A DNA stretch of 64,000 bases, from NCBI RefSeq assembly GCF_000685235.1, contig NZ_ARYH01000001.1:124001-188000 (forward strand). The letters are read 5' to 3'. Shown piece by piece: positions 34,247 to 42,724 of this stretch. Numbering within the stretch: position 1 is the stretch's first letter; every line of letters starts with the position of its first letter. A program made the position numbers and the translations under genes. The notes under the pieces are model-generated. The model had not been told where the DNA came from. It did not search any database and saw nothing but the letters and a program-made list of their open reading frames with translations. Origin of the DNA: Hyphomonas adhaerens MHS-3. GTDB lineage: Bacteria; Pseudomonadota; Alphaproteobacteria; Caulobacterales; Hyphomonadaceae.

Positions 34247-34435
34247 ATGTTCAAGACCAATGAAGGTACCATCGACCGCGTTCTGCGCGTCATTGTCGGC
34301 CTGGCGCTGATCGCCATCGTCTTCGTCGGACCGCAAACGCCCTGGGGCTGGATCGGCCTCGTGCCGCTGCTGACAGGCCTCGTCGGCACCTGCCCGGTCT
34401 ATTCCGTACTCGGTATCCGTACCTGCAAACTGTAG
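34247..34435 (+). CDS. DUF2892-family small membrane protein
   Basis: This 62-residue protein has two hydrophobic segments and the DUF2892 signature: MFKTNEGTIDRVLRVIVG at the N terminus, WGWIGLVPLLTGLVGTCP with a conserved Cys, and YSVLGIRTC. The family is often fused to rhodanese domains or stands alone and may take part in sulfur handling. The TATAAT promoter and AGGAGG ribosome-binding site are strong, so a well-expressed single gene is likely. Confidence 0.92.
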   Translation: MFKTNEGTIDRVLRVIVGLALIAIVFVGPQTPWGWIGLVPLLTGLVGTCPVYSVLGIRTCKL

Positions 34436-34450
34436 AGACCTGACGTCCGA

Positions 34451-35041
34451 TCAGGCGTCCGGCTCAGCGGCCGTCGCCTGTTCGGAAACGAACCCCGCCA
34501 CCTGCGCCGCACAGGCCCGGCCCGCTTCGGCCAGCGCGAGAGCGCGGGACTCAGCGGAGGACGCGCCGGCATTTGCCGATGAGGTTACATTCGTCTGCGC
34601 GACCACCTTGCGCGTGTCCGCTTCCACAAGCGTCGCTTCAAGGTCGCACCGGGCCAGCGTGCCCGCGAGCGTAAAGTCTTCGATCCGCCACACGAGTTCA
34701 TAATCCGCATGGGCGCCCGCCTCCAGCGCCACGGCAACGCCTGCGCCTTTGTCGTCCAGCGCATCCAGCACCGCCACCTGCATCAGGCGCGTGGCGCTAT
34801 CCGCCCATTCCACGCCGCGCACGAGGCGCAAGGCACCGGCGGCATCCTCAGACGCAATCACCCGTCCGCCGAACAGGCGGGAGGCTTCAGGCTCCCGAAC
34901 GGCCACGACGGTCTCGACCGGATAGGTTTCGGTCATCGCGCCAAACCGGTAGAGGCCGTCCGGGACTTCCGGTTCCGGCAGGACGCTGACGCAGGCGGTC
35001 AGCGCCGTCATGGCGAAGGCAAGGGAAATCGAGCGGATCAT
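34451..35041 (-). CDS. PqiC-like ABC-transport auxiliary lipoprotein
   Basis: This 196-residue lipoprotein has the lipobox LTAC (Cys17) after a short signal peptide. The body, YRFGAMTETYPVETVVAVREPEAS and GVEWADSATRLMQVAVLDAL, is that of the ABC-type transport auxiliary (PqiC/DUF330-like) family. These proteins sit at the outer membrane and accompany MCE proteins. Its ATG overlaps the mlaD stop by one base (TGATG), so it is part of the Mla/Mce operon, where most Mla systems have MlaC or MlaB instead. Confidence 0.85.
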   Translation of the reverse strand: MIRSISLAFAMTALTACVSVLPEPEVPDGLYRFGAMTETYPVETVVAVREPEASRLFGGRVIASEDAAGALRLVRGVEWADSATRLMQVAVLDALDDKGAGVAVALEAGAHADYELVWRIEDFTLAGTLARCDLEATLVEADTRKVVAQTNVTSSANAGASSAESRALALAEAGRACAAQVAGFVSEQATAAEPDA

Positions 35042-36000
35042 CAGCGTTTATCCTCATAAGGAACCGGTTCCCCGACAAGCATGCTTTGCGGGTTCTGTTC
35101 GAGTTCACGGGTCAGCCGGTCCATACGGCTGATCAGGATACGGAGATCCTGCGCGGCAAGTCTGGAATCTTCCACGACGCCGGTGGCCGGGCCTTCCAGC
35201 AGCGTGTTGACCACGCTCACCGTATCCTTGCCCTGCACGATCACGGCATCGGCGGAGGCGACGACATTGCGCACCTCGGTCAGCAGGTCGCCGAGCTGCC
35301 CGGAAAGACCGTCCAGCTCCTGATTGGCATTGGTGCTGAACGCGCCGACAGATTCCGACGCGGACGCAAATTCCGTGCTGGCGCGCGACAGGTCCTGCAT
35401 CGTTCCCGTTGCGCGGTCGATCAGCCCGTCATCTGCGGCGAGCTTTGTGGTGATCGTCTCGATATTCTTCAGCGAGGTGCTGATGGATTCAATATTTTCG
35501 TCCGTCAGCAGCTCTTTCACGCGCTCCATTGTGTCGTTCGCCTGGCCGAGCACTTGCGCGCCGCCAGCGACCAACTGGTCCAGCTGGGTCTTTTCGGCCT
35601 TGATGACCGGCACGGGCTCTCCCGGCTTCGCTTCCAGCAGGCGGGCTGTGGGGGAGCCGGCACTGATCTGCACAAATGTCACGCCGGTGATGCCGGCCAG
35701 CTGGATCGATGCGGTCGAATCCGTTTTCACCGGCGTTTCACGGTCGATCCGGATGCGCGCGCGCACCTTGGACGGGTCGGCCCGGTCAATCCGGACGGTG
35801 GAGACTTCACCGACCTTGATGCCGATATAGCGTACCGCCGATCCGTCTTCGAGTGAGACAGGGCCCTCAAAGACGATATCATACGCCTTGTAGTCCCGCT
35901 GGAACTGGGACTGGCCCAGCCACAGGACGAAGGCTGCAACGGCCAGCGTTGCAACAATGACAAAAGCGCCGATGACGGCATAATTCGCTCGCGTTTCCAT
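35041..36000 (-). CDS. mlaD: MCE/MlaD-family phospholipid transport protein
   Basis: This 319-residue protein has an N-terminal TM helix (about 10-30) and a single MCE domain (about 38-120, with YDIVFEGPVSLEDGSAVRYIGIKVGEV and ITGVTFVQI). A long helical region with repeated coiled-coil segments extends to the C terminus (to KR319). MCE proteins form rings that carry lipids between membranes. The start METRANY (36000) follows a GGAG site; the upstream ATG at 36072 is in the mlaF 3' end. It is part of mlaE-mlaF-mlaD-lipoprotein. Confidence 0.92.
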   Translation of the reverse strand: METRANYAVIGAFVIVATLAVAAFVLWLGQSQFQRDYKAYDIVFEGPVSLEDGSAVRYIGIKVGEVSTVRIDRADPSKVRARIRIDRETPVKTDSTASIQLAGITGVTFVQISAGSPTARLLEAKPGEPVPVIKAEKTQLDQLVAGGAQVLGQANDTMERVKELLTDENIESISTSLKNIETITTKLAADDGLIDRATGTMQDLSRASTEFASASESVGAFSTNANQELDGLSGQLGDLLTEVRNVVASADAVIVQGKDTVSVVNTLLEGPATGVVEDSRLAAQDLRILISRMDRLTRELEQNPQSMLVGEPVPYEDKR

Positions 36001-36017
36001 CGCTCCGGGCCCCCTTT

Positions 36018-36782
36018 CTAGTGTCCCGTTGCCGCGCGTCCCCGCGGGCCGCAGAAATATTCCTGCACCCACGGATGATCGAACGCACGTAATTCTTCGA
36101 TCGTGCCAACTGCCAGCACGTGTTTTTCTCCCAGCACGGCGATCCGGTCGCAGGTCGCATGCAGCGTATCCACATCATGCGTGACAAGGAAGACGGTGAG
36201 GCCCAATGCCTGTTGCAGGCTGCGGATCAGGGCATCGAACTTTTCCGCCGTAATCGGATCGAGGCCGGCCGTCGGCTCATCCAGGAACAGGAGTTCCGGA
36301 TCCAGCGCCAGGGCCCGGGCCAGGGCTGCACGCTTGCGCATGCCGCCGGACAGGTCAGACGGATATTTCGGGCTGGCCTCGGCGCTGAGACCGGCCATGC
36401 GGATCTTCATGTCGGCCAGCTGGTGGCGCAGCTCCGGCGCCAGCAGCGTGTGCTCCTTCATCGGAACTTCCACATTCTCGCGCACGGTGAGGTTCGAAAA
36501 CAGGGCGCCGTCCTGGAACATCACGCCCCAGCGCTGCTCGACATCGGCCCGCTCCGCCTCGTCCAGCGTTTCAAGCCGCTCCCCGAACACTTCGATACTG
36601 CCTTCGGCAAATTCCTTGAGGCCGGTAATCGCCCGCAACAGGACGGACTTGCCGCAGCCCGACGGCCCGATCACGCCAATGATTTCACCCCGGCGAATGT
36701 CGAGATCCAGATGCTCGTGCACGACATGGGTCCCATAGGCGGTCTTCAGGTCCCGGATGCGGATGATGATGTCGTCCGTCAT
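36018..36782 (-). CDS. mlaF: MlaF ABC-transporter ATP-binding protein
   Basis: This 254-residue ATPase powers the phospholipid transporter. It has Walker A (GPSGCGKS), the Q loop, LSGGMRKR (ABC signature) and Walker B (LLFLDEPTAGLD), with the H-loop His in VTHDVD. Its ATG overlaps the mlaE stop by 4 nt. It functions as a dimer with the MlaE permease in the inner membrane. The closeness to MlaF rather than other ABC ATPases is shown by the neighbours. Confidence 0.95.
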   Translation of the reverse strand: MTDDIIIRIRDLKTAYGTHVVHEHLDLDIRRGEIIGVIGPSGCGKSVLLRAITGLKEFAEGSIEVFGERLETLDEAERADVEQRWGVMFQDGALFSNLTVRENVEVPMKEHTLLAPELRHQLADMKIRMAGLSAEASPKYPSDLSGGMRKRAALARALALDPELLFLDEPTAGLDPITAEKFDALIRSLQQALGLTVFLVTHDVDTLHATCDRIAVLGEKHVLAVGTIEELRAFDHPWVQEYFCGPRGRAATGH

Positions 36783-37909
36783 ATGCCAAGCTCCATGTAG
36801 AGGATGGCAAAGATGGCATCGAGCACGATCACGGCGAACAGGCCCTGCACCACCGACGTGGTGGTCGCATTGCCCAGCGATTGAACGCTGCCGCCGACAT
36901 TCAGCCCCTGACGGCAGGCGATCAGTGTCACCACAAAGCCGAACACCGGCGCCTTCGACAGGCCGACCCAGAAATGCTCCAGCGGCACGGAATTGCGCAG
37001 GCGGTCAAGGAAGACGCCGGGATTGATGTCCAGCGACGACCAGCCAACCACGACGCCGCCGGCGATACCGGCGAGCGTGGCCACGAAGGTCAGCGCCGGG
37101 GTCATCAGCAGGAGCGCGATGATGCGCGGCGCAACAAGAACGTCCATCGGCTTCAGGCCAAGCGTCTGCATGGCGTCGATTTCCTGGCGCATCTTCATGG
37201 TGCCGATCTGGGCGGTGAAGGACGAGTTCGTCCGCCCGGCCAGCACGATCCCGGTCAGCACCACGCCAAACTCGCGCAGCATCGAATAGCCGATCAGTTC
37301 GACCGTGTAGATTTCGAGGTCGAAATCCCGGAGCGTCGTCGCGCCGATATAGGCGACCACCATGCCGACAAAGAAAGACAGGAAAGCAATGATCGGCATC
37401 GCATCGAGGCCCGCCTCTTCCATCACGGCGACGATCGAGGTCCAGCGCAATTTCCAGGGCCGCATCAGCAGGCCCAGCGTTGTCACGATCGTCTCACCCA
37501 GGAAGGCGAGGGTCTGGAAGATTTCCGACATGACGCCGACAAAGCCGCGCCCCGTCCGCTCCAGCAGGGCGACGAAGCCGTGGTCCGGCGCTTTGACCGG
37601 GGGCACCGGGTCGGAGACGGCATGAACCTGGTCGATCAGGTTCCGGGCCACATCATTGGTGCCGGTCAGGCCCGATCCTTCCGGCGCAGCCCGCAGCGTG
37701 CGGTCGATCAGGAAGGCGCCGGCCGTGTCGATCCGGGTCAGTCCGGAGACATCCACAAGCACGGGATGATCATGCTTTAGTCCGGCCAGGTCATCATCCA
37801 GCAGGTGAATGGTCATGGCTGTCCAGTCCCCCGTCAGGCGGAGGGTGGCTCGTTCGCCGCTCTCTTCAAGCGCGAAACCGGGGGCTGTCGTAACTGGCAT
37901 CTGTGGCAA
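36779..37909 (-). CDS. mlaE: MlaE-family permease with N-terminal STAS domain
   Basis: This 376-residue permease has an N-terminal STAS-like domain (residues about 10-105, VLVDVSGLTRIDTAGAFLIDR), which corresponds to MlaB in Escherichia coli but is fused here. The MlaE core follows (five or six helices; EAGLDAMPIIAFLSFFVGMV, and QEIDAMQTLGLKPMDVLVAPRI). It is the first gene of the operon; the start may be MPQ at 37909 or MPV at 37900. It moves lipid across the inner membrane with MlaF and MlaD. Confidence 0.93.
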   Translation of the reverse strand: MPQMPVTTAPGFALEESGERATLRLTGDWTAMTIHLLDDDLAGLKHDHPVLVDVSGLTRIDTAGAFLIDRTLRAAPEGSGLTGTNDVARNLIDQVHAVSDPVPPVKAPDHGFVALLERTGRGFVGVMSEIFQTLAFLGETIVTTLGLLMRPWKLRWTSIVAVMEEAGLDAMPIIAFLSFFVGMVVAYIGATTLRDFDLEIYTVELIGYSMLREFGVVLTGIVLAGRTNSSFTAQIGTMKMRQEIDAMQTLGLKPMDVLVAPRIIALLLMTPALTFVATLAGIAGGVVVGWSSLDINPGVFLDRLRNSVPLEHFWVGLSKAPVFGFVVTLIACRQGLNVGGSVQSLGNATTTSVVQGLFAVIVLDAIFAILYMELGI

Positions 37910-37987
37910 CTAGCCTTCCAACAGTAGCAAAACATGCTTAAGGACAGCGAAGCGGGATCGGTGAAATTTTATCGTTCAGGATCGGAC

Positions 37988-38971
37988 ATGGGCAATCGAA
38001 ACCTTGAAATTTCAGCGATTTCCTCACCCCTGAAAACGGCGTTTACCATTTCCCGCGGGGCAAAGACCAGCGCGGAGACAATTCGCGTCACGCTTTCTGA
38101 AAACGGCGCCACAGGCCGCGGCGAAAGCGTACCCTACGCGCGCTATGGCGAAACCGTCGACAGCGTCATCGCAGCCATCGACTCCGCCCGCTCCGCCCTC
38201 ACCTCCGGCCTCAGCCGCGAAGACCTGCAAACCCTCATGCCCGCCGGCGCGGCGCGATGCGCGGTGGATTGCGCCATGTGGGACCTGGAAGCAAAGCTCG
38301 CCGGCAAGCCGGTCTGGCAACTGGCAGGCCTGCCGGAACCGAAACCCGTCGAAACCGCCGTCACCGTCAGCCTCGACACGCCGGACGCCATGGCCGCCGC
38401 CGCGCGGGAGACGCAGGGACGCCTTCTCAAACTGAAACTTGGCGGGCCGGACGATCTCGCCCGGATCGAGGCGGTCCATACCGCCCGGCCGGACGCCCGC
38501 CTGATCGTCGATGCAAATGAAGGCCTGAATGAAAGCCAGTTGCCGGCCATCGCCAGCGCGGCTGCACAGCTGGGCGTGGTGCTGATCGAACAGCCCTTCC
38601 CCGCCGGGGCCGACGACGCCCTGCTGCGCCGCCCCGGCCCGGTGGCGATCTGTGCCGATGAAAGCGCGCACACCCGGTCGGAACTGCAGGACCTTGCGCG
38701 CCGCTATGATGCGGTGAACGTCAAGCTCGACAAGACGGGCGGCCTCACCGAAGCCCTCGCCATGGTGCGGGACGCGCGGGCCATGGGCCTGGGGATCATG
38801 GTGGGCTGCATGGTGGCTGGGTCGATTTCCATGGCCCCCGCCGTGCTGCTGGCGGGCCTGGCCGACCTCATGGATGTGGATGGGCCGCTCTGGCTGGCGC
38901 AGGATGTGGCGCACGGCCTTGCCTATTCGGACGGCATGGTCGCCCCGCCGACGCCGGACCTCTGGGGCTGA
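37988..38971 (+). CDS. L-Ala-D/L-Glu (dipeptide) epimerase-like enolase-superfamily protein
   Basis: This 327-residue enolase-superfamily protein shows the muconate-lactonizing-type pattern: the KxK base (LLKLKLGGPD), metal ligands in VDANEG, LIEQPFP and CADESAH, and the second Lys in VNVKLDKTGG. The size and GCMVAGSISMAPA region fit dipeptide epimerases that act on L-Ala-D-Glu from murein recycling. I chose ATG 37988 because AGGA lies 6 nt upstream; 37934 is an in-frame alternative. It is divergent from mlaE. Confidence 0.87.
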   Translation: MGNRNLEISAISSPLKTAFTISRGAKTSAETIRVTLSENGATGRGESVPYARYGETVDSVIAAIDSARSALTSGLSREDLQTLMPAGAARCAVDCAMWDLEAKLAGKPVWQLAGLPEPKPVETAVTVSLDTPDAMAAAARETQGRLLKLKLGGPDDLARIEAVHTARPDARLIVDANEGLNESQLPAIASAAAQLGVVLIEQPFPAGADDALLRRPGPVAICADESAHTRSELQDLARRYDAVNVKLDKTGGLTEALAMVRDARAMGLGIMVGCMVAGSISMAPAVLLAGLADLMDVDGPLWLAQDVAHGLAYSDGMVAPPTPDLWG

Positions 38972-38981
38972 TCCCCCCGGC

Positions 38982-40541
38982 TCAGTGCGCCGCCGCCGGT
39001 GCAGCCGCCTTCGGTTTGTCCAGCATGATCACGACCAGCAGGACCAGGGCGAACGAGACAGACATGGTCAGGAACAGATTGTTATAGGTCATCACGGCGG
39101 CTTCCATCTTCGTACGGGCGACCAGCTGCGCCAGCGCCGTGCCTTCCGGGTCTGCCACGCCGGCGGCTTGCATGCGGGCCGTCATGTTCGACAGGAAAGA
39201 CTGTACCTCCGGCCGGGCCAGGGAAAGACCGTCGGCGATCTGCTGCTGGTGCAGCTGGTTGTAGCCGATCATCAATGTTGTCAGGATCGCAATCCCGATC
39301 GCCCCGCCAAGGTTCCGGCAGACCGTGAAGAGACCGGATGCGTTGGCGACCCGGTCCGGCGGCAAGGTCCCAAGCGCAAGGTTGGTCGTCGGCACCATGG
39401 TCAGGATCAGGCCCGCGCCGCGCAGGGCCTGCGGCCAGAACAATTCGTTGAATCCGGACTGGGCGGTCAGGTGCCCGTTCAGCCATGTCCCGATTGCGGC
39501 CAGTGACAGGCCCACCGCAACGACAAAGCGCGGATCGTATCGTCTCGTCATTGCCCCGGCCAGCGGCCCGCCGACGAACATGGCGAAACCGGCAACGCTC
39601 ATCACCTCACCGATCTGCAGGGAAGAATAGCCGCGCACCTGCGCCAGATACAGCGGCAGGATGAAGACCGATCCATACAGGCCGAACCCCATCACCGAAC
39701 CAATCAGCGCGCCGGAGGCGAAGTTCCGGTCTTTGAACACGCGCAGGTCCACCAGCGGCACGTCAGATGTCAGGGCACGGCGGAAGAAGATGACCGCCGC
39801 CACCGCACAGACGATGGACGCTTTGACAATCGCAGAGCTCTGGAACCAGCTGTCGCCCGGCCCTTCGTCGATGATCCACTCGAACAGGCCAAGGAACAGG
39901 GCCATGGCAACAAGAGCGGTGACATCCAGCCGGCGCAGCAGCGCGCGTTCCCCTTTCTGTTTCGGAACGAACAGGAAGACGAGCGTGAGTGCGGCGATAC
40001 CCGGCACGACGTTGACCAGGAACAGCCAGTGCCAGGACATATGCTGCGTGATCCAGCCGCCCAGCGTCGGACCGATGGATGGCGCAAGCGTCGCCACCAT
40101 GCCGATCATCACCTGTTGCGTCATCGACCGGCCGGCCGGGAACAGCGTGAAGCTGGCCGCCATTGTGGTCGGCACCATGGCAGCGCCGCTGAAGCCCTGG
40201 ACGATGCGGAAGAAGATCAGGGAATCCAGATCCCAGGACATGGCGCACAGGACGCTGGATATGACGAAGCCCGCCGCAGACATCATGAACAGTTTGCGGA
40301 TGCCAAAGGCCCGGTTGAGAAAGCCCGACAAGGGAATGCCCACGACTTCGGCCACAAGATAGCCGGTCTGGATCCAGGCGATTTCTTCATGGCTGGCCGA
40401 TACGCCTGCCTGAATCTCCGAAATGGAACTGGCAACAATCTGGATATCCAGAATTGCCATGAACATGCCGATCACCATGGCAAAGAAGCCGATGTTGAGG
40501 GCAAGCTCCGAAGAGGCTTTCTTGCGGATTGCGTTGACCAT
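38982..40541 (-). CDS. emrB: EmrB-type MFS multidrug efflux transporter (DHA2, 14 TM)
   Basis: This 519-residue transporter has about 14 hydrophobic segments and DHA2 motifs: the N-terminal LDIQIVASSISEIQAGVS, WIQTGYLVAEVVGIPLSGFL near residue 55, and GFSGAAMVPTTMAAS. It is the inner-membrane pump that works with the EmrA-type adaptor directly upstream. A TolC-type outer-membrane partner is not in the window. The operon is divergent from a TetR regulator with two operator boxes. Confidence 0.92.
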   Translation of the reverse strand: MVNAIRKKASSELALNIGFFAMVIGMFMAILDIQIVASSISEIQAGVSASHEEIAWIQTGYLVAEVVGIPLSGFLNRAFGIRKLFMMSAAGFVISSVLCAMSWDLDSLIFFRIVQGFSGAAMVPTTMAASFTLFPAGRSMTQQVMIGMVATLAPSIGPTLGGWITQHMSWHWLFLVNVVPGIAALTLVFLFVPKQKGERALLRRLDVTALVAMALFLGLFEWIIDEGPGDSWFQSSAIVKASIVCAVAAVIFFRRALTSDVPLVDLRVFKDRNFASGALIGSVMGFGLYGSVFILPLYLAQVRGYSSLQIGEVMSVAGFAMFVGGPLAGAMTRRYDPRFVVAVGLSLAAIGTWLNGHLTAQSGFNELFWPQALRGAGLILTMVPTTNLALGTLPPDRVANASGLFTVCRNLGGAIGIAILTTLMIGYNQLHQQQIADGLSLARPEVQSFLSNMTARMQAAGVADPEGTALAQLVARTKMEAAVMTYNNLFLTMSVSFALVLLVVIMLDKPKAAAPAAAH

Positions 40542-40568
40542 GGCGGACCTCTCCGGCCTCTGGGCGGC

Positions 40569-41879
40569 TTAGCCGTCCACGCCTTTCGCGATCACGACTG
40601 CCTCGACTGACATGCCGGGACGCATCCGGCCCGTCGCCAGCGCCTCTTCCGAAATCTTCACGCGCACAGGCACGCGCTGGACAATCTTCGTGAAGTTGCC
40701 GGTCGCCGTGTCCATGGGGATCAGGCTGAACTGGCCGCCCGTCGCCGGGGCAATCGAGTCCAGCGTGCCGGTCACTTTCATGTCCGGATACGCATCGACA
40801 TGGATGTCCACTTCCTGGCCGGGGCGCATGCGCTCGACCTGCGTCTCCTTGAAGTTGGCGATGATGTAGGATTGCGACACCGGCACGATGGACATGGTCT
40901 GCTGGCCGGGGCTCAGCAACTGGCCCTGAGCAACGACGCGGTTGGCAACGACCCCGTCAAAGGGCGCGCGCAATTCGGTGCGGGTCGCATCGAGCTTTGC
41001 TGCATCGACCCGCGCTTTTGCCGCGTCGACCTGCGCGTCGGCCCCGGCAACCGCGGCCTTGGCGGACTCCAGGTCTTCCTGCGCACGATGATAGTTTGCC
41101 TGGGCAACGGTCAGTTCGCTCTGCGCGGTCGTGATGCCGGCATTCCACTGGTCCAGCGTTGCACGGGCAGACTGTTCCTTTGTGGCCGCCGCATCGAGGC
41201 TGGCTCTCGGGTAATGCCCCTTGTCGGCAAGCTCCGTATACCGCTCAAAGTCATGGGCGGCGAGCGTAGCGTCGGCCTGTGCGGCCGCGGCGCTTGCCTT
41301 GGCCTGGGCCAGACGGTCGCGCTGGGCGGAAATCTGGGCGGCGGCTGTCTGCAGATTGGCTTCGGCGGCAGCGACACCGGACCGGGCCTGCGCCTGCGCG
41401 GCAACCGATTGCTGAAGGGCAGCGGCCGCTTCGGAGACGCGGGTGGCATAGTCCGCCACTTCCAGCGTCACCAGAAGGTCACCCTGCTTGACGGCCTGAT
41501 TGTCCGTCACGTGGACTTGTTCGACATAGCCCTGCACTTTCGGGGCGATGGTCGCGATGTCGGCGCGGATATAGGCATTGTCGGTCGAGATCTCGTAGCG
41601 GCCCGCGACCAGCCAGTGAATGCCCTGATACCCGACGAACAGGGCCAGCAGCAGGCCGGCGCCGGAAAGAATGTATTTCCGCGGGTCCGCCTTGAACTTC
41701 GCCACCAGGCCCTGCCCTTTCGGGGCGGGTTTGCGGGCGGCGGGCGCATCGTTCGCAGGCGCCGGATCGGAGGCCGGGTCAGAGGCCGGTTCCGGCATTT
41801 TGGCCGGCGCCTCTGCCACGTTGGGAGGGGGCGCGGAAGCGGGCTGGGAGGAGTCGCGCTTGAACGGTTGTACAGCCAT
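40569..41879 (-). CDS. emrA: EmrA/HlyD-family membrane-fusion adaptor
   Basis: This 436-residue adaptor has a Pro/Ala-rich N-terminal linker, a TM helix (about 75-95), a lipoyl-barrel start (STDNAYIRADIATIAPKVQGYV) and a long helical hairpin rich in Ala and Gln (residues 165-275). The barrel returns with TELRAPFDGVVANRVV and LLSPGQQTMSIVPV. I place the start at MAVQPFKRDSS (41879), because upstream residues translate the operator region; no strong ribosome-binding site is visible. It couples EmrB to the outer membrane. Confidence 0.92.
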   Translation of the reverse strand: MAVQPFKRDSSQPASAPPPNVAEAPAKMPEPASDPASDPAPANDAPAARKPAPKGQGLVAKFKADPRKYILSGAGLLLALFVGYQGIHWLVAGRYEISTDNAYIRADIATIAPKVQGYVEQVHVTDNQAVKQGDLLVTLEVADYATRVSEAAAALQQSVAAQAQARSGVAAAEANLQTAAAQISAQRDRLAQAKASAAAAQADATLAAHDFERYTELADKGHYPRASLDAAATKEQSARATLDQWNAGITTAQSELTVAQANYHRAQEDLESAKAAVAGADAQVDAAKARVDAAKLDATRTELRAPFDGVVANRVVAQGQLLSPGQQTMSIVPVSQSYIIANFKETQVERMRPGQEVDIHVDAYPDMKVTGTLDSIAPATGGQFSLIPMDTATGNFTKIVQRVPVRVKISEEALATGRMRPGMSVEAVVIAKGVDG

Positions 41880-41930
41880 GGGAGGAGTTCCGTGGTATCT
41901 GTTCTGGATCCCGGTGATAGATCCAAAAAG

Positions 41931-41946
41931 TGTAATTCTGGTTACA
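41931..41946. promoter_or_regulatory. TetR-type operator 1 between emrA and tetR
   Basis: TGTAATTCTGGTTACA has perfect TGTAA/TTACA arms. It sits 26 bp (centre to centre) from a second copy, in the divergent promoter region. Both copies share the arms and the central TC step, which suggests a common consensus TGTAATTC-NN-RTTACA. Confidence 0.68.
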
Positions 41947-41956
41947 TCGCTTGCAA

Positions 41957-41972
41957 TGTAATTCACATTACA
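41957..41972. promoter_or_regulatory. TetR-type operator 2 between emrA and tetR
   Basis: TGTAATTCACATTACA has perfect 6-bp arms (TGTAAT/ATTACA) and a TCAC centre. It is 14 bp upstream of the tetR start and could repress tetR and the emr operon together. Confidence 0.72.
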
Positions 41973-41985
41973 CCAAAATCAACCC

Positions 41986-42654
41986 ATGAACGGTATTCAC
42001 AAGTCCAAGACCCCCGCCCCGCCCGCCGCAAAGGCGGCCGACGGCGCTTCGCGCGCGGAAATGCGGCGAGCGGCCTTCCTCGAAGCGGCGCAGGATGTCT
42101 TTCTGGAACAAGGCTTTGAGGCAGCCAACATGTCGGAAATCGTCCGGCGTGCAGGCGGGTCTCTGGCGACGCTGTACTCTCAGTTTGGCGACAAGGAAGG
42201 CATCTTCCTCGCCATGCTGGAAACCCGCATGAAAGCCGTTACGGCGACGCTTGAGGTCGAACTCCAGGCCCACACGCCGGTTGAAGAAGGCCTGCGCCGC
42301 ATCGGTGAGCAGTTCGCCGGGAAGCTGGTGCAGCCCAACTCGCTGGAACTCTACCGGCTGATCGTCGGCATGGCGAAGAAATACCCCCATATCGCGGACA
42401 CCTTCATGGAGCTTGGGCCCAACAAGGTGCGCGCCGGGCTCGCAGCCTACCTGCAGGACCGGGCCGATGCGGGCGAGATACCGCAATTGGACAAATATGA
42501 GACGCTTGGCTCGCTCTTCCTCGACATGGTGCGCTCGCCCCTGCAAAGCCGGGCCCTGCTGGACTCGAATGTGCGCCCGTCGGAAGACGATGTCCGCACC
42601 AGCGTCGACCGGGCCGTCGACATGTTCCTCTACGGCCTTTCTGGAAAACACTGA
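41986..42654 (+). CDS. TetR/AcrR-family regulator of the efflux operon
   Basis: This 222-residue regulator has the TetR helix-turn-helix (RRAAFLEAAQDVFLEQGFEAANMSEIVRRAGGSLATLYSQFGDKEGIF). The C-terminal ligand domain runs from about 85 to 215. It has a basic N-terminal tail (KSKTPAPPAAKAADG). It is divergent from emrAB, with two near-identical palindromes between, so it is the probable local repressor that responds to a pump substrate. Confidence 0.92.
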   Translation: MNGIHKSKTPAPPAAKAADGASRAEMRRAAFLEAAQDVFLEQGFEAANMSEIVRRAGGSLATLYSQFGDKEGIFLAMLETRMKAVTATLEVELQAHTPVEEGLRRIGEQFAGKLVQPNSLELYRLIVGMAKKYPHIADTFMELGPNKVRAGLAAYLQDRADAGEIPQLDKYETLGSLFLDMVRSPLQSRALLDSNVRPSEDDVRTSVDRAVDMFLYGLSGKH

Positions 42655-42724
42655 GGCATCTCGATCATTCGATTGCTGTAAGGCGCCTGCGCGGCTACCT
42701 TCCCGGGAAAACAGGGAGAGATGA

